Positions 42,818-51,050 of a DNA stretch of 64,000 bases are shown here, one piece after another; the stretch's first letter is position 1; each line of letters begins with the position of its first letter. This DNA comes from Kribbella italica. Its GTDB lineage: Bacteria; Actinomycetota; Actinomycetes; Propionibacteriales; Kribbellaceae. The stretch spans positions 6,448,001 to 6,512,000 of the forward strand of contig NZ_JACHMY010000001.1 of the NCBI RefSeq assembly GCF_014205135.1. Reading direction: 5' to 3'. The notes under the pieces are model-generated. The model had not been told where the DNA came from, made no database searches, and saw only the letters and a program-made list of their open reading frames with translations. A program made the translations under genes and the position numbers.

Positions 42818-43702
42818 ATGACCAACCGAGAAGCAGTCACCGTCATCGGCCTCGGCGCGATGGGCGCCAAGATGGCCCACACCTTCGTCGCCGCCGGCCA
42901 CCCCACCACCGTCTGGAACCGTACGCCGGGCCGCGGCGCCGACCTCGTCGCCGCCGGAGCCACCGAGGTCGCGACGGCCGCCGAGGCCGTGGCCGCGAGC
43001 AACCTGGTGGTGATCAGCCAGGTCGACTACGCGGCGATGAACGACTCCCTGCGGGGTGTGGACCTGACCGGCCGGGTGCTGGTGAACCTGAGCTCCGACA
43101 GCCCCGACCGGCTTCGCCAGGCGGGCCGCTGGGCGACCGAGCAGGGCGCGACCCTGATCACCGCCGGCATCATGGTCCCGCCGCCGGGGATCGGCGAGCC
43201 GGGCGCGTACTCGTTCTTCAGCGGTCCGCAGGACGTCCTCGAGGCTCACACGAGCACGCTGGAAGTGCTGGGCCGGGTCGACTACGTCGGGTCGGATCCC
43301 GGTCTGTCGATGCTCTACTACCAGACCATGCTGAACCTCTTCCTGACGACGCTGACCAGCTACATGTACTCGGCCGCGCTGGTCGGTTCGGCCGGCGTCA
43401 GCGCCGAGAAGCTTCGGCCGGCCATCGCGACGATGCTGGTCGACATCGCCGAGGACGGCCCGATGGGCTTCCTGAAGATCCTCACCGGCGAGATCGACGA
43501 CGGCAGCTACCCCGGTGGCGAGAACAACCTCCACATGATGGCGGTGGGCACCCAGCACATCGTGGACGCCTTCACCCAGGCCGGGCTGGACACCACGCTG
43601 CCGGCCGCGCTGGCCGAGGTGTTCGCCCGGACCGACGCGGGCGGGTACGGCCGGGACGGCCTCGGCAGCGTGATCGAGACGATCCGCAAACCGGCGGCCT
43701 GA
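42818..43702 (+). CDS. NAD(P)-binding oxidoreductase, imine-reductase/6PGDH-like
   Basis: 294 residues. The N-terminal Rossmann domain has GLGAMG at 11-16 and the VWNRTPGR stretch that selects NADPH. A C-terminal all-alpha domain completes the 3-hydroxyisobutyrate dehydrogenase/IRED architecture. The catalytic region, with NLSSDSPDRLRQAGRWA and GGIMVPP-type sequence, resembles Streptomyces imine reductases rather than sugar-acid dehydrogenases, which would show a DAPVSGG motif. Divergent from the SARP gene by 68 bp, so that regulator may control it. Confidence 0.87.
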   Translation: MTNREAVTVIGLGAMGAKMAHTFVAAGHPTTVWNRTPGRGADLVAAGATEVATAAEAVAASNLVVISQVDYAAMNDSLRGVDLTGRVLVNLSSDSPDRLRQAGRWATEQGATLITAGIMVPPPGIGEPGAYSFFSGPQDVLEAHTSTLEVLGRVDYVGSDPGLSMLYYQTMLNLFLTTLTSYMYSAALVGSAGVSAEKLRPAIATMLVDIAEDGPMGFLKILTGEIDDGSYPGGENNLHMMAVGTQHIVDAFTQAGLDTTLPAALAEVFARTDAGGYGRDGLGSVIETIRKPAA

Positions 43703-43818
43703 GCGGGCGTCCGGCGTCCGGCCGACGTACTGTCGACGCCGTCGGCAACTATCACGACGCGTTTCGGCAACGCCGACGACACGCCGGAAATCGGACAGAA
43801 CCGGGTAAGTTCGGATTC

Positions 43819-44415
43819 ATGATCATCGTGACAGCTGCACTGAAGGGCGGGGTCGGCAAGACAACCACGTCGGTGTACCTCGCCGCGCTGGCATCGTCGA
43901 ACCGCCGGACCGCCACCCTCGTCGACGCCGATCCGCAAGGCTCCGCCGCGGACTGGATCGAGACGTCGGACGACGACCACCTGGCCCGGATCGAGATCGC
44001 CGAGGCGCCGACGGAGCGGTTGCTGACCAAGGCGCTGGACAAGGTGCCACCGGAGGGCATCGGCGTCGTCGACATGCCACCGTCGCACGAACGCCTGCTG
44101 AACAAGGCGCTCGAACGGGCCCGGATCGTGGTCATCCCGACCCGCGTCGGCGGCGTCGAGACCCCCCGCGTGAAGGCCGTGCTCGAGCTGGTCCCCGAGG
44201 GCACGCCGGTCGGCCTGGTGATCTGCTCGGCGCGCACCTACACCCGCGCCTACCAGGAGACCATGCAGCAGTACGCCGAGGAGAACATCCCGGTCTGGGG
44301 CTCCATCCCCGAGCGGGTCTCCATCACCGCCGGCCCCACGGGTCCTCTGGCCGAAGACGGCCTGGAGTCCTACAAGAAGGTCTGGCGCAAGATCCTCGCC
44401 GCGGCCCGCAGTTAG
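43819..44415 (+). CDS. Orphan ParA-family ATPase
   Basis: 198 residues. Deviant Walker A KGGVGKTT at 9-16 (signature K9), Walker A' DADPQGSAADWIE and Walker B-like VVDMPPS mark the ParA/MinD family. It is short and lacks the N-terminal DNA-binding helix of chromosomal ParA. No ParB gene or parS-like site is visible. It stands alone between an oxidoreductase and the convergent ROK gene. A role in segregation cannot be assumed. Confidence 0.85.
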   Translation: MIIVTAALKGGVGKTTTSVYLAALASSNRRTATLVDADPQGSAADWIETSDDDHLARIEIAEAPTERLLTKALDKVPPEGIGVVDMPPSHERLLNKALERARIVVIPTRVGGVETPRVKAVLELVPEGTPVGLVICSARTYTRAYQETMQQYAEENIPVWGSIPERVSITAGPTGPLAEDGLESYKKVWRKILAAARS

Positions 44416-44421
44416 CAACGA

Positions 44422-44462
44422 CGTGGTGGACCGCCTCAGCGTCGCAGAGGCGGTTCACCACG
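44422..44462. terminator. Bidirectional terminator between parA-like and ROK genes
   Basis: A 16-bp stem (44422-44437 with 44447-44462, one G-T pair) and 9-nt loop. Its left arm overlaps the ROK stop codon and the right arm lies in the last codons of that gene. No T-run is present. Confidence 0.8.
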
Positions 44463-45647
44463 GACGTAAGAACGGATGACTGTGGCCGCAGCACCGCGCG
44501 CCCAGTCGTCGAAGGTGTGGGACCTGAGCATCAGGCGGCAGTCGCCAGCCGCTCCGAAGGCGTGCGCCGCGAACGCTTCACGCATGCGCTGTTCGTACAG
44601 GTCGTAGTCCGCGACGCCCTCGCCCGCGATCACCACCAGTTCCGGCCCGACCAGGTTCACCATGGCGGCCAGCGCCGAGCCGATCACCTCGCCGGCCCGG
44701 TCGAACGCCTCCCGCGCGTCGTCGTTCCCCGCGTGCGCCAGCTCGATCGCGCCGGACAGATCCAGCGTCGGCTTCCCGGTCGTCTCCCGCGCCCGCGCCA
44801 GAATCGCGTCGGACGAGGCCACGGTCTCCACGCAGCCGCGCCGCCCACACGTGCAGACCAGCTCACCCGGCGCCAACGGCAAGTGCCCGAGCTCACCGGA
44901 AACCCCGTGCGCCCCCGACACCACCTCGCCGTTGATGTAGAGCCCGCACCCGACTCCCGACCCGATCGTCACCACCGCGAACGAGTCGGCGTTCACCCCG
45001 ACCCCGAACCAGTGCTCCGCCACGGTCAGCGCGCGGACGTCGTTCGTCACCACCACCGGTACGTCGAGCGAGTCGGTCAGCGACGCCGCCAGCGGCACGT
45101 CCCGCCACCCCATGAACGGCGAGTCCCGCACGACGCCGTGCACCGCGTCCACATCCCCGGACACCGCCACGCCGATCCCGACCAGCGGCCCGGCCAGGCT
45201 CGCCGGGTCCTCGATCTCCTCGATCAGCTGCCGCGCCAGCTCGATCAGCTTCGCGGTCACCGTCTCCGCCGCCGTGTCCGGCAGCCGGCAGTGCCGCACG
45301 GCGCGAATCCCCGCCGTGAAGTCCGTGGTCACGCCGATCAGGTCGGTCGGCGTCACCTTCAGCCCGATCACCGAGACGCTGTCCGCGACGACCGTCAGCG
45401 GACTGACCGGCCGGCCGATCCCGAGCTGGCTCTCGATGTGCGCGTCCGGGTCGGCCGCGACCGGCTGGTCGGTGACGAACCCGGCCTCGATCAGCGGCGC
45501 GACCGCCTTGGTGACCGCCGCCTGGGACAGCCCGGTCCGGCGGGCGATCTCGACCCGCGGGATCGGACCCTGGGTGAGGATCTTGGTGAGTACCTCGATC
45601 CCGGCCGGCGTCGCCAGCGGCAGCGGTCGGTTCGGGCGAGGTGACAT
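44436..45647 (-). CDS. ROK-family transcriptional regulator (NagC/XylR type)
   Basis: 403 residues. An N-terminal winged helix (about 18-65; GPIPRVEIARRTGLSQAAVTKAV) is joined to a ROK sugar-kinase-like domain with zinc site CTCGRRGCVE and the nearby GVSGELGHLPL motif. A DVDAVHGVV stretch and a VTNDVRALTVAEHWFGVG stretch fit the family. Such proteins repress sugar uptake and catabolism genes. No sugar operon is adjacent; the MpaB gene lies upstream on the same strand, 69 bp away, behind a terminator-like hairpin. Confidence 0.9.
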   Translation of the reverse strand: MSPRPNRPLPLATPAGIEVLTKILTQGPIPRVEIARRTGLSQAAVTKAVAPLIEAGFVTDQPVAADPDAHIESQLGIGRPVSPLTVVADSVSVIGLKVTPTDLIGVTTDFTAGIRAVRHCRLPDTAAETVTAKLIELARQLIEEIEDPASLAGPLVGIGVAVSGDVDAVHGVVRDSPFMGWRDVPLAASLTDSLDVPVVVTNDVRALTVAEHWFGVGVNADSFAVVTIGSGVGCGLYINGEVVSGAHGVSGELGHLPLAPGELVCTCGRRGCVETVASSDAILARARETTGKPTLDLSGAIELAHAGNDDAREAFDRAGEVIGSALAAMVNLVGPELVVIAGEGVADYDLYEQRMREAFAAHAFGAAGDCRLMLRSHTFDDWARGAAATVIRSYVRGEPPLRR

Positions 45648-45672
45648 GGGAGCAAACTACCGGCGCGGAGGC

Positions 45673-45711
45673 CTTTCCTGCGCGCTCCCTGCGGGCGACC
45701 GCGCAGGAAAG
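45673..45711 (-). terminator. Hairpin after the MpaB gene
   Basis: Perfect 12-bp inverted repeat CTTTCCTGCGCG (45673-45684) with CGCGCAGGAAAG (45700-45711), in the gap between the MpaB stop and the ROK start. It lies on the 3' side of MpaB and is a likely high-GC terminator. Confidence 0.75.
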
Positions 45712-45716
45712 CGCAT

Positions 45717-46613
45717 TCAGGGGGTGGAGATGTCGACATTCCCCAGGATCGGCGAGGTCAGCGCCCAGCGGATCGTCCGCGTCAGCCCGTCTCCGGCGGC
45801 CCTCACGACAGTCCCCTCCGCCAGCGGCAGGTACGGCAGGCGCAGCGGCCACCGCGACCACCGCGGCAGCAGGCCGACCGCGGCAGCCGTCAGTACGCCG
45901 TACGCCGGACGCGCGGCCAGCGGCACCGGCGGGTGGATCAGGATGAACCGCGCAGCCTGCCGCGCCTCGGTCGTGCCGCGCAGCTCGGGCCGGTACGCGT
46001 CCAGCATCTGCCGGAGCTCCAGCAGCGTTGTCGGCGGGTCCACCACGCCCAGTGCCCGGGCGACCCGAGCGGTGTCCTCGACGTACCCGTCCTGCTCGGC
46101 CGCGTCGAGTGGTGCCGCGCCGTACCGCTGGTGGGCGGTCAGGAAGCTGTCGATCTCGGCTAAGTGCACCCACTTGAGCAGGTGCGGATCGCCGGCCCGG
46201 TACGGCGTACCGTCCGGACTCGTCCCACGGACGCGCTCGTGCACCGACTTCACCTTGGCGATGGCCGCCTCCGCGTCGGACTCAGCGCCGTACGTGGTGA
46301 TGGCCAGGAAGAAGCTGGTCCGCTGCAGCCGCCCCCACGGGTCGCCGCGGTAGCCGGAGTGCGCCGACACGGCAGCCATCGCCGAGGGGTGCAGCGACTG
46401 CAGCAGCAGCGCTCGCAGCCCGCCGGCGAACATCGACGCGTCGCCGTGCACCCGCCGGATCGGCCGGTCCGGCGCGAACCACCTAGGCCCAGGGGTGTTG
46501 TGCACCCGGTTCCGCTCGGCGCGCGGATCCGGGCCGGCCACCTTCGTCATGATCATCCGGGCCAGGCCGTCCCTCACCGGATCGAGTAGTGTGGTCGGCA
46601 GCGTGGCGGTCAT
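45717..46613 (-). CDS. Oxygenase MpaB family (DUF2236) protein
   Basis: 298 residues, mostly helical. Conserved motifs are MFAGGLRALLLQSLHPSAM, SAHSGYRGDPWGRLQRT and the Tyr/His-bearing LKWVHLAEIDSFLTAHQRYG. DUF2236 enzymes include the rubber oxygenase Lcp and the mycophenolic-acid oxygenase MpaB; the motif histidines bind haem. The substrate cannot be inferred. It lies 33 bp after the CehA/McbA gene on the same strand and may be in one transcript with it. Confidence 0.85.
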   Translation of the reverse strand: MTATLPTTLLDPVRDGLARMIMTKVAGPDPRAERNRVHNTPGPRWFAPDRPIRRVHGDASMFAGGLRALLLQSLHPSAMAAVSAHSGYRGDPWGRLQRTSFFLAITTYGAESDAEAAIAKVKSVHERVRGTSPDGTPYRAGDPHLLKWVHLAEIDSFLTAHQRYGAAPLDAAEQDGYVEDTARVARALGVVDPPTTLLELRQMLDAYRPELRGTTEARQAARFILIHPPVPLAARPAYGVLTAAAVGLLPRWSRWPLRLPYLPLAEGTVVRAAGDGLTRTIRWALTSPILGNVDISTP

Positions 46614-46646
46614 ACCCCCAGTCTCCCCACCACTCCAAGCCTTCGA

Positions 46647-48287
46647 TCATCGGCCCACGTCGACGAAGATCGGGTTGGTGTAGAGCCAGGTGTCCAGCCA
46701 CGGGTCGCCGTTGTTGACCGGGTGCTGGATCGGCCCAGCCGGGTCGATCGCGCGGCCCAGGTAGCCCGGGCCGTTGCGGCGGCCGTCGCTGCCGCGCAGC
46801 CGGAGGTAGTGGTTGCGCTCGGCCCGGCCCAGCGGGATGCGCAGCGTGTACGTGCCCGACTTCCGCCGTACGTCGAGCTGCTCGACCACTCTGGTGTCAG
46901 GTGCCTTCCAGCTGTCCCGGTTGCTCACCGGGCCGGTCACGACGCCGCGGATGACGTCCAGGTGGGCCAGGCGCGGCAGGAGGTCGTGGAAGTTCGGCCT
47001 GGTCGCGCTGGTGACAGTGACGCGCAGCTCCAGCCGCTCGCCGCGTCCCACCTTCAGCCGGCCGCCCAGCGTGACGCCCCGGTACTTGGAGCCCGCAGGA
47101 GCGAGCCGCACGTCCAGGCCGTCGACCAGCTGGCCGTGGTCGACCCAGACCCGCCCGGCGCGCAGTCCGGCCATCACGTCGAGGTACGAGTAGCGGGTCA
47201 CGCCCACATGGGTCCGGCTGAACTGGCCGGGCCAGAAGTCGCTGCCGGCCTGCGGTGTCCCGGTGTCGGTCGGCGCGGGCTTCCAGCCGAGCGAGTCGAA
47301 GGTCTCGCCGGGCGGGAACTCGCCGTCCTTCCAGGTGTCCCAGATGGTCCGGTGGTTGTCGCTGTTGGAGGTGATCGAGAACTGCCGGCCCTCGGCGAGC
47401 AGCGAGTCCCACAGTCCGCCGACGGTCGCGGTGGCCCAGTCGAAGCCGCCGTACGTGCGGTACGCGTCGGCCGGGTAGCCGGCGTAGCTGCCGGTACCGG
47501 GCGCGTTCACGTACTCGCCGCGCTGGGCGTTGGTGACGCCGCGATAGGCGACCCAGGCCGGGTCGGCGTCGCCCTGCGACCCGGGCGCGCCCTCCATGCC
47601 GATCAGTACGCCGGTGTCCCGCCAGGCGCGCAGCTCGTGCGGAGCGTCGATGCCGAGCCGCAGCGGGTGGTTGGCGAGCACGAGTACGTCGTCGACGTAC
47701 CCGCTCCGCTTCTGCGCGGCCAGCCACTGCAGCGCCTTGACCGCGTGCGCCTCGTTCTCGGCGGTGTCTGCCGAGCGGTTCGTGAGCTTCCCGTCGTACT
47801 CGCGCTCGAAGGCCTGCAGCAGCGGTACGACGTTCGGCCCCGGCGCGACCAGCACGGTCCCGTGCTCCGCGGCCGGGATGTACCACTCGAGCCCTTGGAA
47901 GATCAGCATCCGCGGGTTCTCCGCCCGCGCCTTCACGACCTCGTCCTGCTCGGCCGCCGCGCCCTTGTCCGCGTGCCCGAAGTTGCTGTGCTCGGTGAAC
48001 GCCATCCAGTCCAGCCCGAACTGCGCGCCCCGCTGCGCCAGCTGCCCGAACCCGTACTTCGCGTCGTGGCTGTACCGGCTGTGCACGTGGTGGTCACCGA
48101 CGAGCCACACCAGCTCTGGATCCCCGCCCGACGTCGCCGCGGCCTCGGTCACCCCTGCGGCGCCGAGCAGCCCGACCCCACTGAGAATCCCGGCTCCCCG
48201 CAGCAGCCCCCGCCGGGAAACCCCCTGCGCATCGAGCCGCTCCTCCGGCACCGCCAGATCGGCCCACTCCGGCACCTGCTGCTGCAT
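46647..48287 (-). CDS. CehA/McbA family metallohydrolase (PHP domain), Tat-exported
   Basis: 546 residues. A twin-arginine leader after a long n-region (VSRRGLLRGAG at 23-33) is followed by a PHP-type metal site DHHVHSRYS (H66, H67, H69), EHSNFGH and a SNSDNHRTIWDT region. A second half of beta-sandwich type has RVTVTSATRPNFHDLLP. Family members CehA and McbA hydrolyse carbaryl-like carbamates, and most homologues are of unknown substrate. The pairing with MpaB downstream on the same strand is the only context. Confidence 0.87.
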   Translation of the reverse strand: MQQQVPEWADLAVPEERLDAQGVSRRGLLRGAGILSGVGLLGAAGVTEAAATSGGDPELVWLVGDHHVHSRYSHDAKYGFGQLAQRGAQFGLDWMAFTEHSNFGHADKGAAAEQDEVVKARAENPRMLIFQGLEWYIPAAEHGTVLVAPGPNVVPLLQAFEREYDGKLTNRSADTAENEAHAVKALQWLAAQKRSGYVDDVLVLANHPLRLGIDAPHELRAWRDTGVLIGMEGAPGSQGDADPAWVAYRGVTNAQRGEYVNAPGTGSYAGYPADAYRTYGGFDWATATVGGLWDSLLAEGRQFSITSNSDNHRTIWDTWKDGEFPPGETFDSLGWKPAPTDTGTPQAGSDFWPGQFSRTHVGVTRYSYLDVMAGLRAGRVWVDHGQLVDGLDVRLAPAGSKYRGVTLGGRLKVGRGERLELRVTVTSATRPNFHDLLPRLAHLDVIRGVVTGPVSNRDSWKAPDTRVVEQLDVRRKSGTYTLRIPLGRAERNHYLRLRGSDGRRNGPGYLGRAIDPAGPIQHPVNNGDPWLDTWLYTNPIFVDVGR

Positions 48288-48387
48288 CCGGCAACCCTTC
48301 CTTGTGCTGACAAGCCACTGTCAAGGGTGCCGATGACCTGCACGTGTGCACCAGATGAACGGTGCCGGGTACGGCGGAAGCGGGGGC

Positions 48388-48933
48388 TCAGCGCGCCTGC
48401 TGTGCCGCCCATTCGTCGGCAAGGAGGGAGTAGAGCAAAGAGTCGCGCCAGGCGTCGTTGGTGAAGACGTGGTCGCGGAGGTGGCCTTCGTAACTGAAGC
48501 CGAGGCGGTCGACGACGGCGATCGAGGCGGCGTTCTCGGGGCCGATCGCGGCCGTGACGCGGTGCAGGGTGAGCGGGCCGAAGGCGAAGTCGAGGATCAG
48601 CCGGCACGCGGCGGTGGCGTAGCCGTGACCCCAGTGGTCGGCGCCGATCGCGTAGCCGAGCTTGGCGCCCTTGTGGACACCGGGGGCGAGCCGGACGAAC
48701 CCGAGCACACGGTCGTCGTCAAGGCGGGTGACGGCGAGCATGTAGTCGGGCCGGCTCTCCTGGGCGGAGCGTTCGATGATGCCGTCGAGCATCTTGCGCC
48801 CGGACTCCGGCGTGTGGGTGGCGAAGGCCATCCACTCGGTCACCCGATCATCGCCGACGACGGCGAACCAGTCGTCGAAGTCCTCCGATCGGAAGTCCCG
48901 CAGGCTGACGCCGTCGCCGGTGAGCGGATCCAT
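48388..48933 (-). CDS. GNAT N-acetyltransferase (RimJ-type)
   Basis: 181 residues. Acetyl-CoA-dependent transferase of the Acetyltransf_3 group: motif A YAIGADHWGHGYATAACRLILDFAF with the pyrophosphate-binding GHGYA loop, and the C-terminal AIGPENAASIAVVDRLGFSYEGHLRDHVF. The substrate is unknown (protein N-termini, antibiotics and metabolites are all possible). It starts 8 bp after the stop of the HTH-TPR gene on the same strand, so the two are likely cotranscribed. Confidence 0.85.
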   Translation of the reverse strand: MDPLTGDGVSLRDFRSEDFDDWFAVVGDDRVTEWMAFATHTPESGRKMLDGIIERSAQESRPDYMLAVTRLDDDRVLGFVRLAPGVHKGAKLGYAIGADHWGHGYATAACRLILDFAFGPLTLHRVTAAIGPENAASIAVVDRLGFSYEGHLRDHVFTNDAWRDSLLYSLLADEWAAQQAR

Positions 48934-48941
48934 CCCGCCTG

Positions 48942-50237
48942 CTACCGCGGGAAGCTCTGGATCGGCGTCCGGGTGAACATCTCGATCTCCTCCTGCAGCT
49001 CCCGGGCGTCGTCGGCGCGACCGGACTGCCGCAGGGCCTGGTGGACCCGGCGGGCCGAGTGCACCACGCCGTTGATCCGGCGCTCGGCCGGCAGGCCCAG
49101 GACCGGGGCGATCGCGTCGGCGGCGCCGTCCAGCTCACCGCTTGCGATCCGGGTGATCGCCATCGCGGCGTGGCTGCCGGCCGCGTCGCCGAAGGCCCAC
49201 TCGGGGTGCGACTGGTCGGTGTAGGCGTCGACGGCCTGGTTGGAGTACCGCTCGGCGGTCTCCATCTCACCGGGCAGCCAGGCCAGCGCGTCGGCGGCGT
49301 AGTAGAGCTGCCGGTTGCGCCCGAAGGTGCACAGGCCGCCCATGTCGTCGAGCTCGTCGTTGCGGACCGAGCCCCACGCGTTCTCCGCGCGCTCCAGGGC
49401 GGCGCGGGTGGCGTCGGGGTTGCCGAGCGCGGCCCAGGCGCGGGCCTCGCTGACCGGGAGCCAGACGCTGGTGGTGCTGTTGGCCTGCTCCGCGTACCCG
49501 GCGCCGAGCTGCGCGTACCGGACCGAGTCGTGCGGGTTGCCGGCCCAGTACGAGACCAGTGACTGCAGACCGCGCACCCAGGCGCGCAGACCGTGGTGGT
49601 CGGCGTTGTCGGCGCACAGGAACGCCGTCCGGGCCTGGGTCAGGGCGGCGTGCGGGTTGCCCAGGTCGTGGGAGGCCTTCGCCAGCAGACCGCCGGTGAC
49701 GCCACCGAGGAAGTACAGCTGCCGCAGGTGCTCCGGGCGCTGCCGGCTCTCCAGCAGCGCGAAGACCAGGTCCTGGGTCTCTACCAGTTGGCCGAGGATC
49801 TCCGGCAGCGGACGCTGCGGGTAAGCCTTCGCGACGTGCCTGACGTCGTCGTACACCTGTTCCATGGCCTCGCTCCCGAGACCGGTCTGGGCCGCGAGGG
49901 CAAAAGCCCGCGCACGGCTGGCAGCCATGTCGAGTACCTCCATCTCGTTCCCTGTCGTGATCCGCCCACTCGCGGCAGGTGCCGGCACCACCTGGGCTGC
50001 CTGCTCGGGGGCGTACGGGGCGAGGAGCTCCTCGACCGGCTTGCCGAACATGCGTTGCAGGGTGCGCCGGGTCTGTGGAGTGGTCCCTGCGCGCTCGCCC
50101 GATGCGAGGCGCCGCAGGTGCCGCTCGGTGATGGTTCCACCCAGCTCGACGAACTCGGCGACGATCTCGGAGTAGGTCTGGTTCCGGCGCTGGATCAGGT
50201 GCGCCAGGACCGTTCTTGGCGCATACCTACTCGCCAT
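48942..50237 (-). CDS. HTH-TPR regulator (XRE-like, NsdA-like)
   Basis: 431 residues. The N-terminal helix-turn-helix (about 1-65; SEIVAEFVELGGTITERHLRRLASGER) is fused to TPR-like helices filling about 100-420 with HDLGNPHAALTQARTAFLCADNADHHGLRAW. This layout matches actinomycete TPR regulators such as NsdA and RRNPP-like sensors. The promoter lies in the gap to 50453 that carries the 11-bp direct repeats. The acetyltransferase follows 8 bp downstream. Confidence 0.85.
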   Translation of the reverse strand: MASRYAPRTVLAHLIQRRNQTYSEIVAEFVELGGTITERHLRRLASGERAGTTPQTRRTLQRMFGKPVEELLAPYAPEQAAQVVPAPAASGRITTGNEMEVLDMAASRARAFALAAQTGLGSEAMEQVYDDVRHVAKAYPQRPLPEILGQLVETQDLVFALLESRQRPEHLRQLYFLGGVTGGLLAKASHDLGNPHAALTQARTAFLCADNADHHGLRAWVRGLQSLVSYWAGNPHDSVRYAQLGAGYAEQANSTTSVWLPVSEARAWAALGNPDATRAALERAENAWGSVRNDELDDMGGLCTFGRNRQLYYAADALAWLPGEMETAERYSNQAVDAYTDQSHPEWAFGDAAGSHAAMAITRIASGELDGAADAIAPVLGLPAERRINGVVHSARRVHQALRQSGRADDARELQEEIEMFTRTPIQSFPR

Positions 50238-50307
50238 CGTTCCTCCCGTTCACGTCAGTTCAGACGGTGTCTCGACTCATGCCCCACGACAAGGTGCAGT
50301 CACCCAG

Positions 50308-50368
50308 ATGTCCGCCAGAGGTCCTGAAGAGGTCCGGGAAAGGTCCGCCTCAGGTCCTAGAGCGGTCA
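50308..50368. promoter_or_regulatory. AGGTCC direct repeats at exact 11-bp spacing
   Basis: AGGTCC occurs at 50319, 50330, 50341 and 50352, each start 11 bp after the last, always separated by 5 bp. ATGTCC at 50308 and CGGTCA at 50363 extend the phase as degenerate copies. One-turn spacing of short direct repeats is the pattern of SARP binding sites. The run lies in the divergent gap between the HTH-TPR gene and the 63-residue ORF. Confidence 0.85.
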
Positions 50369-50452
50369 CGCTCGGGTTGTGCACCATTACTGCCATGACA
50401 ACCAGTAAGTCCAACTGGTTGCAAGGCCTGAGAGTTACGGGGTGAGCGAGTA

Positions 50453-50644
50453 GTGACAGTCGCGGAGATGACGTCGAGGCAGCACCGCCGCCGGGTGCGG
50501 GTCTGGTTCGGCGAACATGTGATCGCGCAGTACGTCGCCGAAGCACCGCTGGCGGCACGCTACGAGCAGGCGATGCGGAGGCGTTTCGCCGGCCTCCGGG
50601 TCACCAACGACCTCCTCGGGCCCCAGGACGGTACGGACATCTGA
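50453..50644 (+). CDS. Small basic protein of unknown function (63 aa)
   Basis: Unrecognised. GTG at 50453 (an in-frame ATG lies at 50468, preceded by GGAG at 4 nt) opens a 63-residue basic protein: HRRRVRVWFGEHVIAQYVAEAPLAARYEQAMRRRFAG with a predicted helix in the second half. Codon usage is ordinary for this genome. It is divergent from the HTH-TPR regulator and precedes the stem-loop array. It may be a real small gene carried in front of a long structured 3' region, or the mRNA of the structured RNA itself. Confidence 0.6.
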   Translation: MTVAEMTSRQHRRRVRVWFGEHVIAQYVAEAPLAARYEQAMRRRFAGLRVTNDLLGPQDGTDI

Positions 50645-50648
50645 ACCT

Positions 50649-51050
50649 GCTCAGGTCCTCCTCAGACCTGAGCGGCTGCGCCCTGGAGTCTCCTCACGTC
50701 CAGGTAGCAGTGCACGGAAAGGTCCGGGACACTCCTCAGTCCCCGGACGCCAACCAGGTGCGGTCCGGAGCACTCCTCAGCTCCGGACCGCGCCGCCCAC
50801 CAGCCCGGCTGGGCAGGCGGTTGAACTCCCTGTGTCGCCGCCGCCCAGCCGTTCCAACCACTCCTGACCGACACCTCGGGTCAGGAGCTGGGGTCAGTGC
50901 CCCACGCCGGAGATCGGGCGGATTTGTCAGAGATGACCTCCGGCGCGGGACACAGACGGCTCGCGAACCTCACCGCGAGCCGTCCCCCGGGCGGCCCGCT
51001 CCGCTGTGTGACCACCGCGCCTGGGTGGTCACACAGCGGAGCTGTTTTGC
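50649..51050 (+). ncRNA. Candidate structured RNA: chain of stem-loops with CTCCTCA loops
   Basis: At least seven hairpins fill a 400-bp gene-free stretch. H1 50649-50673 (9-bp stem, loop CTCCTCA). H2 50682-50704 (6-bp stem, loop GTCTCCTCACG). H3 50722-50748 (10 bp with one bulged C, loop ACTCCTCA). H4 50760-50791 (12-bp perfect stem, loop ACTCCTCA). H5 50861-50887 (9 bp, loop GACACCTCG). H6 50955-50984 (11 bp, loop AACCTCAC). H7 is the closing terminator. A further hairpin with loop CCG lies at 50800-50812. Read plus, the loops are complementary to a Shine-Dalgarno sequence; read minus, they display GAGGAG. Direction is judged plus from the T-run after H7. This is a structural inference, not a known family. 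Confidence 0.55.
50998..51050 (+). terminator. 19-bp stem terminator closing the stem-loop array
   Basis: GCTCCGCTGTGTGACCACC (50998-51016) pairs perfectly with 51024-51042 around a 7-nt loop GCGCCTG, followed by GTTTTG. The 3' arm holds the last codons of the minus-strand MarR-like gene (stop at 51029-51031), so this hairpin also lies at the end of that gene. The T-run indicates termination in the plus direction. Confidence 0.88.

Noticed and set aside
50649..50984. Possible CRISPR or REP-type array in the stem-loop chain
   Set aside because: The stems differ in sequence and length, and only the short loops are kept. There are no constant repeats or spacers.
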